Below the pieces are notes generated by a model, which worked only from the letters and a program-made list of their open reading frames with translations, was not told the origin of the DNA and made no database searches. Positions 1 to 8,116 of a stretch of 8,116 nt of DNA are shown in pieces. Every line of letters starts with the position of its first letter. Position 1 is the first letter of the stretch. This stretch comes from CAYOBW01 sp964402115 (GTDB taxonomy: Bacteria > Verrucomicrobiota > Kiritimatiellia > UBA8416 > CAYOBW01): assembly GCA_964402115.1 (NCBI GenBank), contig CAYOBW010000316.1:1-8116 (forward strand), written 5' to 3'. Position numbers and translations under genes: made by a program.

Positions 1-4
1 GCGG

Positions 5-54
5 GGACGGCGCGGGAGCGCCGTCCAACGTAGGACGGTCCTCCCGGGCCGTCC
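5..54 (+). repeat. REP-like pair of palindromes with a 5' GTAG
   Basis: Hairpin one (5-26) has a perfect 9-bp stem, GGACGGCGC with GCGCCGTCC, closed by a GGGA tetraloop of the GNRA type. Hairpin two (33-54) has a 9-bp stem, GGACGGTCC with GGGCCGTCC (one G-U pair), and a TCCC loop. GTAG at 30-33 abuts and partly enters the second stem. In REP elements mobilised by RAYT transposases (TnpA-REP), a GTAG tetranucleotide stands directly 5' of an imperfect palindrome, so the layout matches that class. The arms share GGACGG/CCGTCC, so 21-26 can also pair with 33-38. No T-tract follows, so an intrinsic terminator is less likely. Only one copy is present here, so the family assignment is inferred. Confidence 0.5.
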
Positions 55-113
55 CAGGCAAACGCGAAGAGGCCGGCGGCAATCCCGTCAGTGAGGACAC
101 GTCAAAGGGAAGC

Positions 114-140
114 GGTTTCCGGTGTAACCCGGTGGAAACC
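114..140. repeat. Inverted repeat GGTTTCC / GGAAACC
   Basis: A perfect 7-bp inverted repeat pairs 114-120 with 134-140 around a 13-nt loop. The left arm can also pair partly with GGAA at 108-111 just upstream, so two exclusive foldings are possible. It lies between the REP-like element and the heptamer tract and may be part of the same repeated block. No function is assigned. Confidence 0.35.
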
Positions 141-142
141 CA

Positions 143-170
143 TTCTGAATGCTGACTCCTGAATTCTCGG
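143..170. repeat. Short tandem heptamer tract, consensus TNCTGAM
   Basis: Four consecutive 7-bp units are visible: TTCTGAA (143-149), TGCTGAC (150-156), TCCTGAA (157-163) and TTCTCGG (164-170). The first three fit TNCTGAM exactly and the last has decayed. The tract is clearly lower in GC than its surroundings. Degenerate heptamer repeats scattered between genes are known in several bacterial groups, for example the short tandemly repeated repetitive sequences of cyanobacteria. Whether this belongs to such a family cannot be judged from one copy. Confidence 0.5.
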
Positions 171-226
171 TGCGCTGCAACGAAGTGAAATCGCCCCCGC
201 CGCCGTTTCAGGGCGCAAACGCCGGC

Positions 227-255
227 TTGACGCCGCCGGAGCGATGAATCACGAT
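227..255 (+). promoter_or_regulatory. Candidate sigma-70-type promoter for the protease-tsaD pair
   Basis: TTGACG at 227-232 matches five of six bases of the -35 consensus. At a 17-bp spacing the -10 position reads CACGAT (250-255), which matches TATAAT at only three positions, so the call is weak. The -35 box and its flanks (224-239) match 14 of 16 bases around the -35 box proposed for gltB (5151-5166), which gives some mutual support. Transcription would start near 262, leaving a leader of about 65 nt. Confidence 0.25.
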
Positions 256-326
256 AGCTATTCCCTTTGCGCTCCGCCCCCGCACGAGGCGGGAGCAGCG
301 ACGGCGTCGGGAAAGGACACAGAGAG

Positions 327-1613
327 ATGCATGCGAAGCGAACAGGCGGGTGGCGGCCGGGCTTGGCCCTGGCCGCGGTCATCGCCATGGCGGCGCAGCC
401 GGGGCCGGCCGCCCCGGCCGCGACCAATGACGCCCCGGACGAGGCGCTGCGCGAGCTGGAGCTGTTTTCCGAGGCGCTGGTGTACATTCGCAAGTACTAC
501 GTCCAGGAGAAGTCCTACCGCCAGATCGTGCGCGGCGCGATGCACGGCATGCTGGAAGCGCTCGATCCGCACAGCAGCTTCCTGGAGCCGGAGGGTTTCC
601 AGGACCTGCAGGAGGCCACGGATGGCAGCTTCGGGGGCATCGGCGTGCAGATCGGGGTGCGCGACGGGATGCTGACGATCGTGGCGCCGATCGAGGATTC
701 CCCCGCCTACAAGGCCGGCCTGCAGGCCGGCGACCGGATCGTGGCCATCGACGGCGCGAAGACGCAGGAGCTCAGCCTCTCCGAGTGCATCCAGAAGATG
801 CGCGGCGCGAAGGGGGCCGCGGTGGTGCTGACGGTCGTGCCGGAGCGGAGCGAAACGGCGCGCGACGTGACCGTCGTGCGCGACGACGTCAAGGTGCCGA
901 GCGTCAAGGGGGCGCGGCTGCTCGACGACGGCATCGGCTACATCCGGATCGTATCCTTCGACGAAAACGCCGGGGCAGAGCTGCAGGCGGGGCTGGACAA
1001 GCTGCGGGCGCAGGGGCTGCGGGCGCTGGTGCTGGACCTGCGCAACAACCCGGGGGGCCTGCTGCACGCCGCCGTGGACGTTGCGCAGCGCTTCCTGAAG
1101 AAGGGCGCGCTGGTCGTGATTCGCAAAGGGCGCGAGGGCGTGCACCCGACCGTGCGCAACTCGGCGGAAGGCGAGCAGCACGACGTCGCGCTGCCGCTTG
1201 TCGTGCTGGTCAACGGGGGCAGCGCCAGCGCGGCGGAGATCGTCGCGGGCGCGCTGCAGGATCACAAGCGGGCCGTGCTGGTGGGCACGACGACCTTCGG
1301 CAAGGCGTCCGTGCAGAGCGTCATCCGGCTCTCGGCCAACGGCGGCACGTCGGACTGCGGGCTCCGGCTGACGACCGCGCACTACTACACGCCGCTGGGG
1401 CGGGAGATTCACGACACGGGGATCGATCCCGACATCTACATCGAGCTGGCTCCGGAGGAGTGGCGCGACGTGCAGCTGCAGCGCGCGCACATCGAGAATC
1501 CCGGCGCGTTCGACGAGCGGGAGAAGGCGCGGCTGGCCGGCGTGGTGGACCGGCAGCTCATGCGGGCGGTGGACCTGCTCAGCGCGATGCTCGCGCTGGA
1601 GGCGCGGCGGTAG
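327..1613 (+). CDS. S41 family carboxyl-terminal processing protease (CtpA/Prc-like), exported
   Basis: This is a serine protease of 428 residues expected to trim or degrade proteins in the cell envelope. Residues 1-31 look like a signal peptide: basic MHAKRTGGWR, a hydrophobic Ala/Leu/Val stretch, then Ala-Pro-rich sequence with likely cleavage near residue 31. A PDZ domain covers about 100-185 (SFGGIGVQIG, GLQAGDRIVAIDG). The S41 core follows, with DLRNNPGG at 237-244. The catalytic dyad is Ser301 in GGSASAAEI and Lys326 in TFGKASVQ, both in the positions expected from E. coli Prc and Bacillus CtpB. ATG 327 was chosen because AAAGGA lies 9 nt upstream and the signal peptide starts there; an in-frame TTG at 267 would add 20 residues without export logic. 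The last roughly 50 residues are charged and helical. tsaD follows after 36 bp. The substrate is unknown and the exact subgroup is uncertain. Confidence 0.93.
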   Translation: MHAKRTGGWRPGLALAAVIAMAAQPGPAAPAATNDAPDEALRELELFSEALVYIRKYYVQEKSYRQIVRGAMHGMLEALDPHSSFLEPEGFQDLQEATDGSFGGIGVQIGVRDGMLTIVAPIEDSPAYKAGLQAGDRIVAIDGAKTQELSLSECIQKMRGAKGAAVVLTVVPERSETARDVTVVRDDVKVPSVKGARLLDDGIGYIRIVSFDENAGAELQAGLDKLRAQGLRALVLDLRNNPGGLLHAAVDVAQRFLKKGALVVIRKGREGVHPTVRNSAEGEQHDVALPLVVLVNGGSASAAEIVAGALQDHKRAVLVGTTTFGKASVQSVIRLSANGGTSDCGLRLTTAHYYTPLGREIHDTGIDPDIYIELAPEEWRDVQLQRAHIENPGAFDEREKARLAGVVDRQLMRAVDLLSAMLALEARR

Positions 1614-1649
1614 GGGCATGCGCGGCCCCTCTCCAACACGGAACGTCCC

Positions 1650-2711
1650 ATGCTGATCCTGGGCATAGAAACCTCCTGCGACGAGACAGCGGCCGCCGTC
1701 GTCCGCGACGGGCGGCAGGTGCTGTCCAGCATCGTCAGCAGCCAGACCGCCCTGCACCAGCCCTACGGCGGCGTCGTGCCGGAGATTGCCGCGCGCGCGC
1801 ACGTCGAGCAGCTCCCCGCGATCGTCGTGCAGGCCATGGAGCGGGCCGGCGCGGCCTTCGGGCAGCTCGACGCCGTGGCGGTCACGTACGGGCCGGGGCT
1901 CGCCAGCTCCCTGCTCGTAGGGTTGACGGCGGCCAAGGCCCTGGCCCTGCGGCTGGGCAAGCCGCTGTGCGCCATCAATCACCTGGAAGCCCACCTCTAC
2001 TCCGTGTTTCTGGAGGCTGACGGGCCCGCGCCGGAGGCCGTGCTGCCGTTCCTGGCCCTCGTGGTGTCGGGCGGCCACTCGTGCCTCGTGCGCGCCGAGG
2101 GGCTGGGGCAATACACGCTGCTCGGCCAGACCCTGGACGATGCCGCGGGCGAGGCCTTCGACAAGGGTGCCAACCTCCTGGGGCTGGGGTATCCCGGCGG
2201 TCCGGCGATCGACCGCGCCAGCCAGGGCGGCAAGGCCGATGCCGTGCCCTTCCCGCGCGGGCGGCAGAAGCGGGACCGCCTGCCCGTCGCCGGCCTGAAC
2301 CCGGAGCTCTGCTTCAGCTTCAGCGGACTCAAGACCGCGCTGCTCTACCACCTCCGGAACAACCCGGTCGGCGACGATCCGCACGCGCTTGCCAGCGTGG
2401 CCGCCAGTTTCCAGGAGGCCATCGTGGACGCCCTGGTGGAACGGTGCGAAGCCGCGCTCACCGACGAGTGCTTCCTGGTCGCCGGCGGCGGGGTGTCGCT
2501 GAACCGCCGCCTGCGGGAGAAACTGACCCGGCTGGCCCAGGCGGAGGGCGTGGGGCTGCTGCTCGCCAAACCCCGCTACTGCGGCGACAACGCCGCCATG
2601 ATCGCCGGTCTCGCGGGAGCCGGGCGGGGCATCTGGGGCGCAGCGGCCATGGCCATCGACGTCATGCCCAACCTGCCTGTCGCCGAGGCTCGAGCAGATA
2701 CATTATTGTAG
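1650..2711 (+). CDS. tsaD: tRNA N6-adenosine threonylcarbamoyltransferase TsaD
   Basis: TsaD transfers the threonylcarbamoyl group from threonylcarbamoyl-AMP, made by TsaC/TsaB-type partners, to A37 of ANN-decoding tRNAs, giving t6A. It acts in the cytoplasm with TsaB and TsaE, which are not in this window. The 353 residues show the full Kae1/TsaD signature: GIETSCDETA (5-14), the metal-binding histidines 111 and 115 in NHLEAH, VSGGHS (139-144), DDAAGEAFDK (163-172), GYPGGPAID, FSFSGLKTA, GGGVSLNRRLR, and CGDNAAM with Asp313. The ATG has only a weak GGAA ahead of it, and the 36-bp spacing suggests cotranscription with the protease. The oddity is the C-terminus: up to MPNLPVAEA it looks ordinary, but the last six or so residues (RADTLL) and the stop codon lie in an AT-rich stretch that runs into the assembly gap. 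The native end could therefore differ. Confidence 0.96.
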   Translation: MLILGIETSCDETAAAVVRDGRQVLSSIVSSQTALHQPYGGVVPEIAARAHVEQLPAIVVQAMERAGAAFGQLDAVAVTYGPGLASSLLVGLTAAKALALRLGKPLCAINHLEAHLYSVFLEADGPAPEAVLPFLALVVSGGHSCLVRAEGLGQYTLLGQTLDDAAGEAFDKGANLLGLGYPGGPAIDRASQGGKADAVPFPRGRQKRDRLPVAGLNPELCFSFSGLKTALLYHLRNNPVGDDPHALASVAASFQEAIVDALVERCEAALTDECFLVAGGGVSLNRRLREKLTRLAQAEGVGLLLAKPRYCGDNAAMIAGLAGAGRGIWGAAAMAIDVMPNLPVAEARADTLL

Positions 2712-2762
2712 CAAATTGCCTGATCGAAGTACACCGATGTTCTGAAAGCCAAATTCGTGTTG

Positions 2763-2780
2763 TGCAGGACATCCCCTGCA
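2763..2780. promoter_or_regulatory. Dyad TGCAGG-N6-CCTGCA, candidate activator site
   Basis: This perfect 6-bp inverted repeat (2763-2768 with 2775-2780) is centred about 85 bp before the predicted glnN transcription start, taking the gap at face value. Sigma-54 promoters need an upstream-bound activator ATPase, and NtrC sites are dyads with TGC and GCA at their ends. Here the ends are TGC-N12-GCA, one base longer than the enteric NtrC spacing, so the protein may be a different enhancer-binding protein. No T-tract follows, so it is not an obvious tsaD terminator. Confidence 0.35.
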
Positions 2781-2819
2781 ATAGGTTAACATACATACAC
2801 TGAAACACCTTCTCTCCTG

Positions 2820-2829
2820 NNNNNNNNNN
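2820..2829. other. Assembly gap (10 N)
   Basis: Ten Ns join two contigs. A round number such as ten is commonly a placeholder, so the true distance between tsaD and the glnN promoter is unknown, and the join itself depends on read-pair or similar evidence not visible here. Confidence 0.99.
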
Positions 2830-2845
2830 TGGCACGCAAGCTGCG
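2830..2845 (+). promoter_or_regulatory. Sigma-54 (RpoN) -24/-12 promoter of glnN
   Basis: TGGCACG at 2830-2836 matches the -24 element fully, and CTGCG at 2841-2845 places GC exactly where the -12 element requires it (consensus TGGCACG-N4-TTGCW). The invariant GG and GC are correctly spaced. Transcription would start near 2856, about 160 nt before the glnN start codon. Sigma-54 control of glutamine synthetase by nitrogen status is classical in enteric bacteria; applying it here is inference. Bases before the -24 element are lost in the gap, so the usual upstream pyrimidine cannot be checked. The element is well placed ahead of exactly the gene such promoters often serve. Confidence 0.72.
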
Positions 2846-2872
2846 AATAGAGGGGTACAGACTTAGCTTGCG
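2835..2872. promoter_or_regulatory. 8-bp inverted repeat overlapping the glnN promoter and start point
   Basis: CGCAAGCT (2835-2842) and AGCTTGCG (2865-2872) are perfect inverted copies 22 bp apart. The left arm covers the spacer between the -24 and -12 elements and the first bases of -12; the right arm lies about 10 bp past the predicted start. As DNA this could be a repressor operator blocking the promoter. It cannot form an RNA hairpin in the sigma-54 transcript because the left arm would not be transcribed. Confidence 0.35.
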
Positions 2873-3014
2873 CGGAGGCGCCTCGGGGGGGCAGAGATGG
2901 CCCTCGCGGAGCGGCCCCAGGCGAAAGTCGCATGTGGATGGCAGAGAGGCGGAAGCCATGGGATCGTGGCGCGCCTGGCGGGTTGGCGGATCAAAGAAAG
3001 GGCGGTAAACGTTG

Positions 3015-5105
3015 ATGAAGAGCGCGGTTAATGCAATTGTGGATTCGTACGGCGAGAACGTGTTCAACTTCCGGACCATGCGGCGCTACCTGTCGGAGCG
3101 GGCCTACGCGTCGCTGACCGAGACGATCCGGGGCGGCAAGAACCTGGACCGAACGATTGCGGACGAGGTGGCGGAGGCCATGAAGACGTGGGCGATGGAG
3201 AAGGGCGCCACGCACTTCACCCACTGGTTCCAGCCGTTGACCGGCACGACCGCGGAGAAGCACGACTCCTTCCTGACGCCGGACCGCGAGGGAGGCGCCG
3301 TCAGCCAGTTCTCGGGCAAGGAGCTCATCCAGGGTGAACCGGACGCGTCGAGCTTCCCGTCGGGCGGCCTGCGGGCCACGTTCGAGGCGCGCGGTTACAC
3401 GGCGTGGGATCCCACCAGTCCGGCCTTCATCAAGGAGGGTCCGAACGGCGCCACGCTCTGCATTCCGACCGTCTTCTGCGGTTACCACGGCGAAGCGCTG
3501 GACAAGAAAGCCCCGCTGCTGCGCTCGATGGACGCCCTGGCCGCGCAGCTGGCGCGGCTGGGCAAGCTGTTTGGCGTCGAGGAGACCGGGCAGCGCGCCT
3601 ACGCGACCCTCGGGCCCGAGCAGGAGTATTTCCTCGTGGACAAGAAGTACTTCGACGCGCGCCTGGACCTGCTGCAGACCGGCCGCACGCTCTTCGGGCG
3701 CAAGCCGGCCAAGCACCAGCAGATGGAAGACCACTATTTCGGCGCGATCAAGACCCGCGTGATCGCGTTCATGTGCGACCTGGACCGTGAACTCTGGCGC
3801 CTGGGCGTGCCGGCCAAGACACGGCACAACGAGGTCAGCCCGGCCCAGTTCGAGCTGGCGCCCGTGTTCGAGGAGCAGAACCTGGCCGTCGACCACAACA
3901 TGATCACCATGGAGGTGATGCGCGCCACGGCGGAGAAGCACGGCTTCGCCTGCCTGCTGCACGAGAAGCCCTTCGCCGGCGTGAACGGGTCCGGCAAGCA
4001 CAACAACTGGGCCGTGTGCGGCACGGACGGGAAGAACTGGCTCTCGCCGGGCGACACCCCACACGAGAACGCCAAGTTCCTGACGATGATCTGCGCCCTC
4101 ATGAAGGCCGTGGACACGCACGCCGTGCTGCTGCGCGCCGCGGTCGCGACCGCGGCCAACGACCATCGCCTGGGCGCCAACGAGGCCCCGCCGGCGATCA
4201 TCTCGATCTTCCTGGGCGACCAGCTGACGGACGTGATCGACCAGCTCGAGAAGGGCAAGCCCAAGAGCTCCAAGGGCGCCGGCACGATCAAGATCGGCGT
4301 GTCCTCGCTGCCGACGCTGCCGAAGGACACCACGGACCGCAACCGCACCTCCCCGTTCGCCTTCACGGGCAACAAGTTCGAGTTCCGGGCGGTCGGCTCC
4401 AACCAGAGCTGCGCGGGACCGAACGTCGTGCTGAACACGATCGTCGCCTGGGCGCTGGACGAAATCTCCTCCGAACTGGAGAAGGCGGTCAAGGGCGGCA
4501 CGGCCTTCAACAAGGCGCTGCAGACCCTGCTGCAGGGCCTCGTCAAGAAGCACCGCCGCATCCTGTTCAACGGCGACAACTACTCCAAGGAGTGGCACGC
4601 GGAAGCCGCCCGCCGCAAGCTGCCGTGCCTGCGCACGACGCCCGAAGCGCTGGAGAAGCTGATCGAGCCGGAGGCGATCGCCCTGTTCGAGAAGTACGGC
4701 GTGCTGAGCGAGCGTGAGGTCCGCTCCCGCTACGAAGTGTACACCCACGCTTACGCGCAGAACGTGACGATCGAGGCCGGGGTGGCCGTGAACATGGCCC
4801 GGACGCTGATCGTGCCGACGGGGCTGGAGTACCAGGCGCAGCTCGCGGGCGTCGTGCAGGGCATCGAAGGCCTGGGCGCCGGCGATGCCGCGCCGCTCCG
4901 CAAGCTGCTCGGCGAAGTCTGCGCCCTGACGAACGAGGCGCTGGCCGGCTGCACGGTCCTGGACCAGGCGCTGGCGGATCACGATATCGCGACGATGCTG
5001 GCCGGCATGCTGAAGCTGCGCCAGGCCGTGGACGGGCTCGAAGCCCTCGTGCCGAGCGAGCTCTGGCCGCTGCCGACCTACACCGAGTTGCTGTTCATGA
5101 TGTAA
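3015..5105 (+). CDS. glnN: Glutamine synthetase type III (GlnN)
   Basis: The enzyme joins ammonium to glutamate using ATP to make glutamine, in the cytoplasm. The 696 residues fit the type III family (about 700, far longer than the 450-470 of type I). Family blocks seen are GYTAWDPTSPAFI (127-139), FCGYHGEALDKKAPLLRSMD (154-173), the metal-binding GPEQEYFLVD with Glu202 and Glu204, RHNEVSPAQFELAPVFE with Glu273 and Glu280, KPFAGVNGSGKHNNWA (318-333), NDHRLGANEAPPAIISIF (382-399) and NKFEFRAVGS (453-462). The C-terminal 200 residues are the helical extension particular to this type. ATG 3015 has GGCGGT 8 nt upstream; TTG 3012 directly before it is a less likely start. Upstream stands a sigma-54 promoter, downstream a strong terminator and then gltB, so the gene is probably transcribed alone under nitrogen control. 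The reading frame is intact with no missing active-site motif. Confidence 0.97.
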   Translation: MKSAVNAIVDSYGENVFNFRTMRRYLSERAYASLTETIRGGKNLDRTIADEVAEAMKTWAMEKGATHFTHWFQPLTGTTAEKHDSFLTPDREGGAVSQFSGKELIQGEPDASSFPSGGLRATFEARGYTAWDPTSPAFIKEGPNGATLCIPTVFCGYHGEALDKKAPLLRSMDALAAQLARLGKLFGVEETGQRAYATLGPEQEYFLVDKKYFDARLDLLQTGRTLFGRKPAKHQQMEDHYFGAIKTRVIAFMCDLDRELWRLGVPAKTRHNEVSPAQFELAPVFEEQNLAVDHNMITMEVMRATAEKHGFACLLHEKPFAGVNGSGKHNNWAVCGTDGKNWLSPGDTPHENAKFLTMICALMKAVDTHAVLLRAAVATAANDHRLGANEAPPAIISIFLGDQLTDVIDQLEKGKPKSSKGAGTIKIGVSSLPTLPKDTTDRNRTSPFAFTGNKFEFRAVGSNQSCAGPNVVLNTIVAWALDEISSELEKAVKGGTAFNKALQTLLQGLVKKHRRILFNGDNYSKEWHAEAARRKLPCLRTTPEALEKLIEPEAIALFEKYGVLSEREVRSRYEVYTHAYAQNVTIEAGVAVNMARTLIVPTGLEYQAQLAGVVQGIEGLGAGDAAPLRKLLGEVCALTNEALAGCTVLDQALADHDIATMLAGMLKLRQAVDGLEALVPSELWPLPTYTELLFMM

Positions 5106-5136
5106 AACCCGGGACGGAGCCGGGCCGATCGCGAAG

Positions 5137-5184
5137 CTCCCCCGCCGGACAGCTTGACGCTGCCGGCGGGGGAGTGTATTTTTT
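5137..5184 (+). terminator. Strong Rho-independent terminator after glnN
   Basis: A perfect 12-bp stem pairs 5137-5148 (CTCCCCCGCCGG) with 5163-5174. One unpaired A is followed by a further 4-bp CAGC/GCTG stem closing a TTGAC loop. The tract TGTATTTTTT follows at 5175-5184. A smaller hairpin, CCCGG-7 nt-CCGGG (5108-5124), lies between the glnN stop codon and this one. The T-tract ends only 30 bp before the gltB start, and the element overlaps a candidate promoter. Confidence 0.9.
5154..5182 (+). promoter_or_regulatory. Candidate sigma-70-type promoter of gltB inside the glnN terminator
   Basis: TTGACG at 5154-5159 matches five of six -35 bases and forms the terminator loop. Seventeen bases later TATTTT (5177-5182) matches four of six -10 bases and is the start of the T-tract. 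The start point would be near 5189, giving a leader of about 26 nt to the GTG codon. Only 30 bp separate the T-tract from gltB, too little for a separate full promoter, so gltB either uses this one or depends on read-through. Confidence 0.45.
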
Positions 5185-5214
5185 CGCGGTCTTTACGTAT
5201 TCCTGGGGGTGGCT

Positions 5215-8116
<2,902 letters not shown>

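Larger units (their letters stand above)
1..326. other. Intergenic segment without a gene, rich in repeats and hairpins
   Basis: I see no convincing coding region here, and no rRNA, tRNA or known riboswitch that I can recognise. The left part (5-54) is a pair of perfect hairpins that look like a REP element. Bases 114-140 form another hairpin, GGTTTCC-13 nt-GGAAACC. Bases 143-170 are four 7-bp units. A TTGACG box at 227-232 could be the -35 element for the following protease gene. The ATG at 244 opens a 143-codon frame that only shadows the protease gene in another frame. No start or stop of an upstream gene can be identified. Confidence 0.6.
2712..3014 (+). other. tsaD-glnN intergenic region and glnN leader
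   Basis: This 303-bp stretch has no supported gene. Its left part, about 43% GC by hand count over 2701-2819, is far more AT-rich than the rest of the window and carries one dyad (2763-2780). After the ten Ns comes a sigma-54 promoter (2830-2845) and then a GC-rich leader from about 2856 to 3014. The leader contains a 10-bp palindrome GAGGCGCCTC (2875-2884), an ATGGC/GCCAT pair (2938-2942 with 2955-2959), and a 44-codon frame beginning at ATG 2897. I recognise no known riboswitch in it. Confidence 0.6.

Noticed and set aside
1..240. Part of a structured housekeeping RNA (RNase P RNA, tmRNA, SRP RNA) or a cobalamin riboswitch
   Set aside because: None of the conserved core strings of these RNAs could be found on either strand; the hairpins are better explained as a REP-like repeat.
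267..326. TTG 267 as the protease start, adding 20 residues
   Set aside because: The added sequence precedes an ordinary signal peptide, and ATG 327 has AAAGGA 9 nt upstream, which fits export and initiation better.
1612..1630. Hairpin AGGGGC-7 nt-GCCCCT starting in the protease stop codon, as a terminator or second GTAG element
   Set aside because: No T-tract follows, the stem is only 6 bp, tsaD starts 20 bp later, and the GTAG here comes from the end of the gene plus its stop codon.
258..2384. Long open frame of 708 codons on the minus strand opposite the protease and tsaD
   Set aside because: It lies antisense to two clear genes, is rich in Arg, His, Gln and Ala as expected from reverse reading of GC-rich codons, and shows no family motif.
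2856..3014. Riboswitch or glutamine-sensing RNA in the glnN leader
   Set aside because: Several short inverted repeats exist, but I could match no conserved core of any known riboswitch class.
2991..4982. Minus-strand frame of 663 codons opposite glnN
   Set aside because: It is an antisense shadow of a fully supported gene, with low-complexity composition and no motif.

Overview
The window is high-GC bacterial DNA carrying four protein genes, all on the + strand: a secreted S41 carboxyl-terminal processing protease (327-1613), the tRNA t6A-modification enzyme TsaD (1650-2711), a type III glutamine synthetase (3015-5105), and the first two thirds of the large subunit of glutamate synthase (5215 to the window edge). 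A run of ten Ns at 2820-2829 shows that this is a scaffolded draft assembly. High GC, type III glutamine synthetase as the partner of GOGAT, a REP-like palindrome and a TNCTGAM heptamer repeat would fit a PVC-group bacterium such as Verrucomicrobia or Kiritimatiellota. That assignment is an inference, and no phylogenetic marker settles it.

Layout. Bases 1-326 hold no gene. They contain two adjacent GC-rich perfect hairpins, the second preceded by GTAG as in REP elements, then a third hairpin, a tract of four 7-bp units, and a candidate -35 box. The protease and tsaD follow, 36 bp apart, and probably form one transcript. Between tsaD and glnN lie 303 bp without a supported gene: an AT-rich stretch of about 43% GC with a TGCAGG-N6-CCTGCA dyad, the assembly gap, a sigma-54 promoter right at the gap edge, and a leader of roughly 160 nt.

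Nitrogen assimilation is the theme of the right half. GlnN makes glutamine from glutamate and ammonium, and GltB uses that glutamine plus 2-oxoglutarate to make two glutamates, so together they form the GS-GOGAT cycle. The sequence suggests two different switches. glnN has a -24/-12 promoter, which needs sigma-54 and an activator ATPase. gltB appears to have a housekeeping-type promoter whose -35 box lies in the loop of the glnN terminator and whose -10 box overlaps that terminator's T-tract.

No wholly new multi-gene system is visible. The observations most worth checking are regulatory: the sigma-54 promoter with an overlapping 8-bp dyad, the terminator/promoter overlap before gltB, and the repeat elements at the left end.
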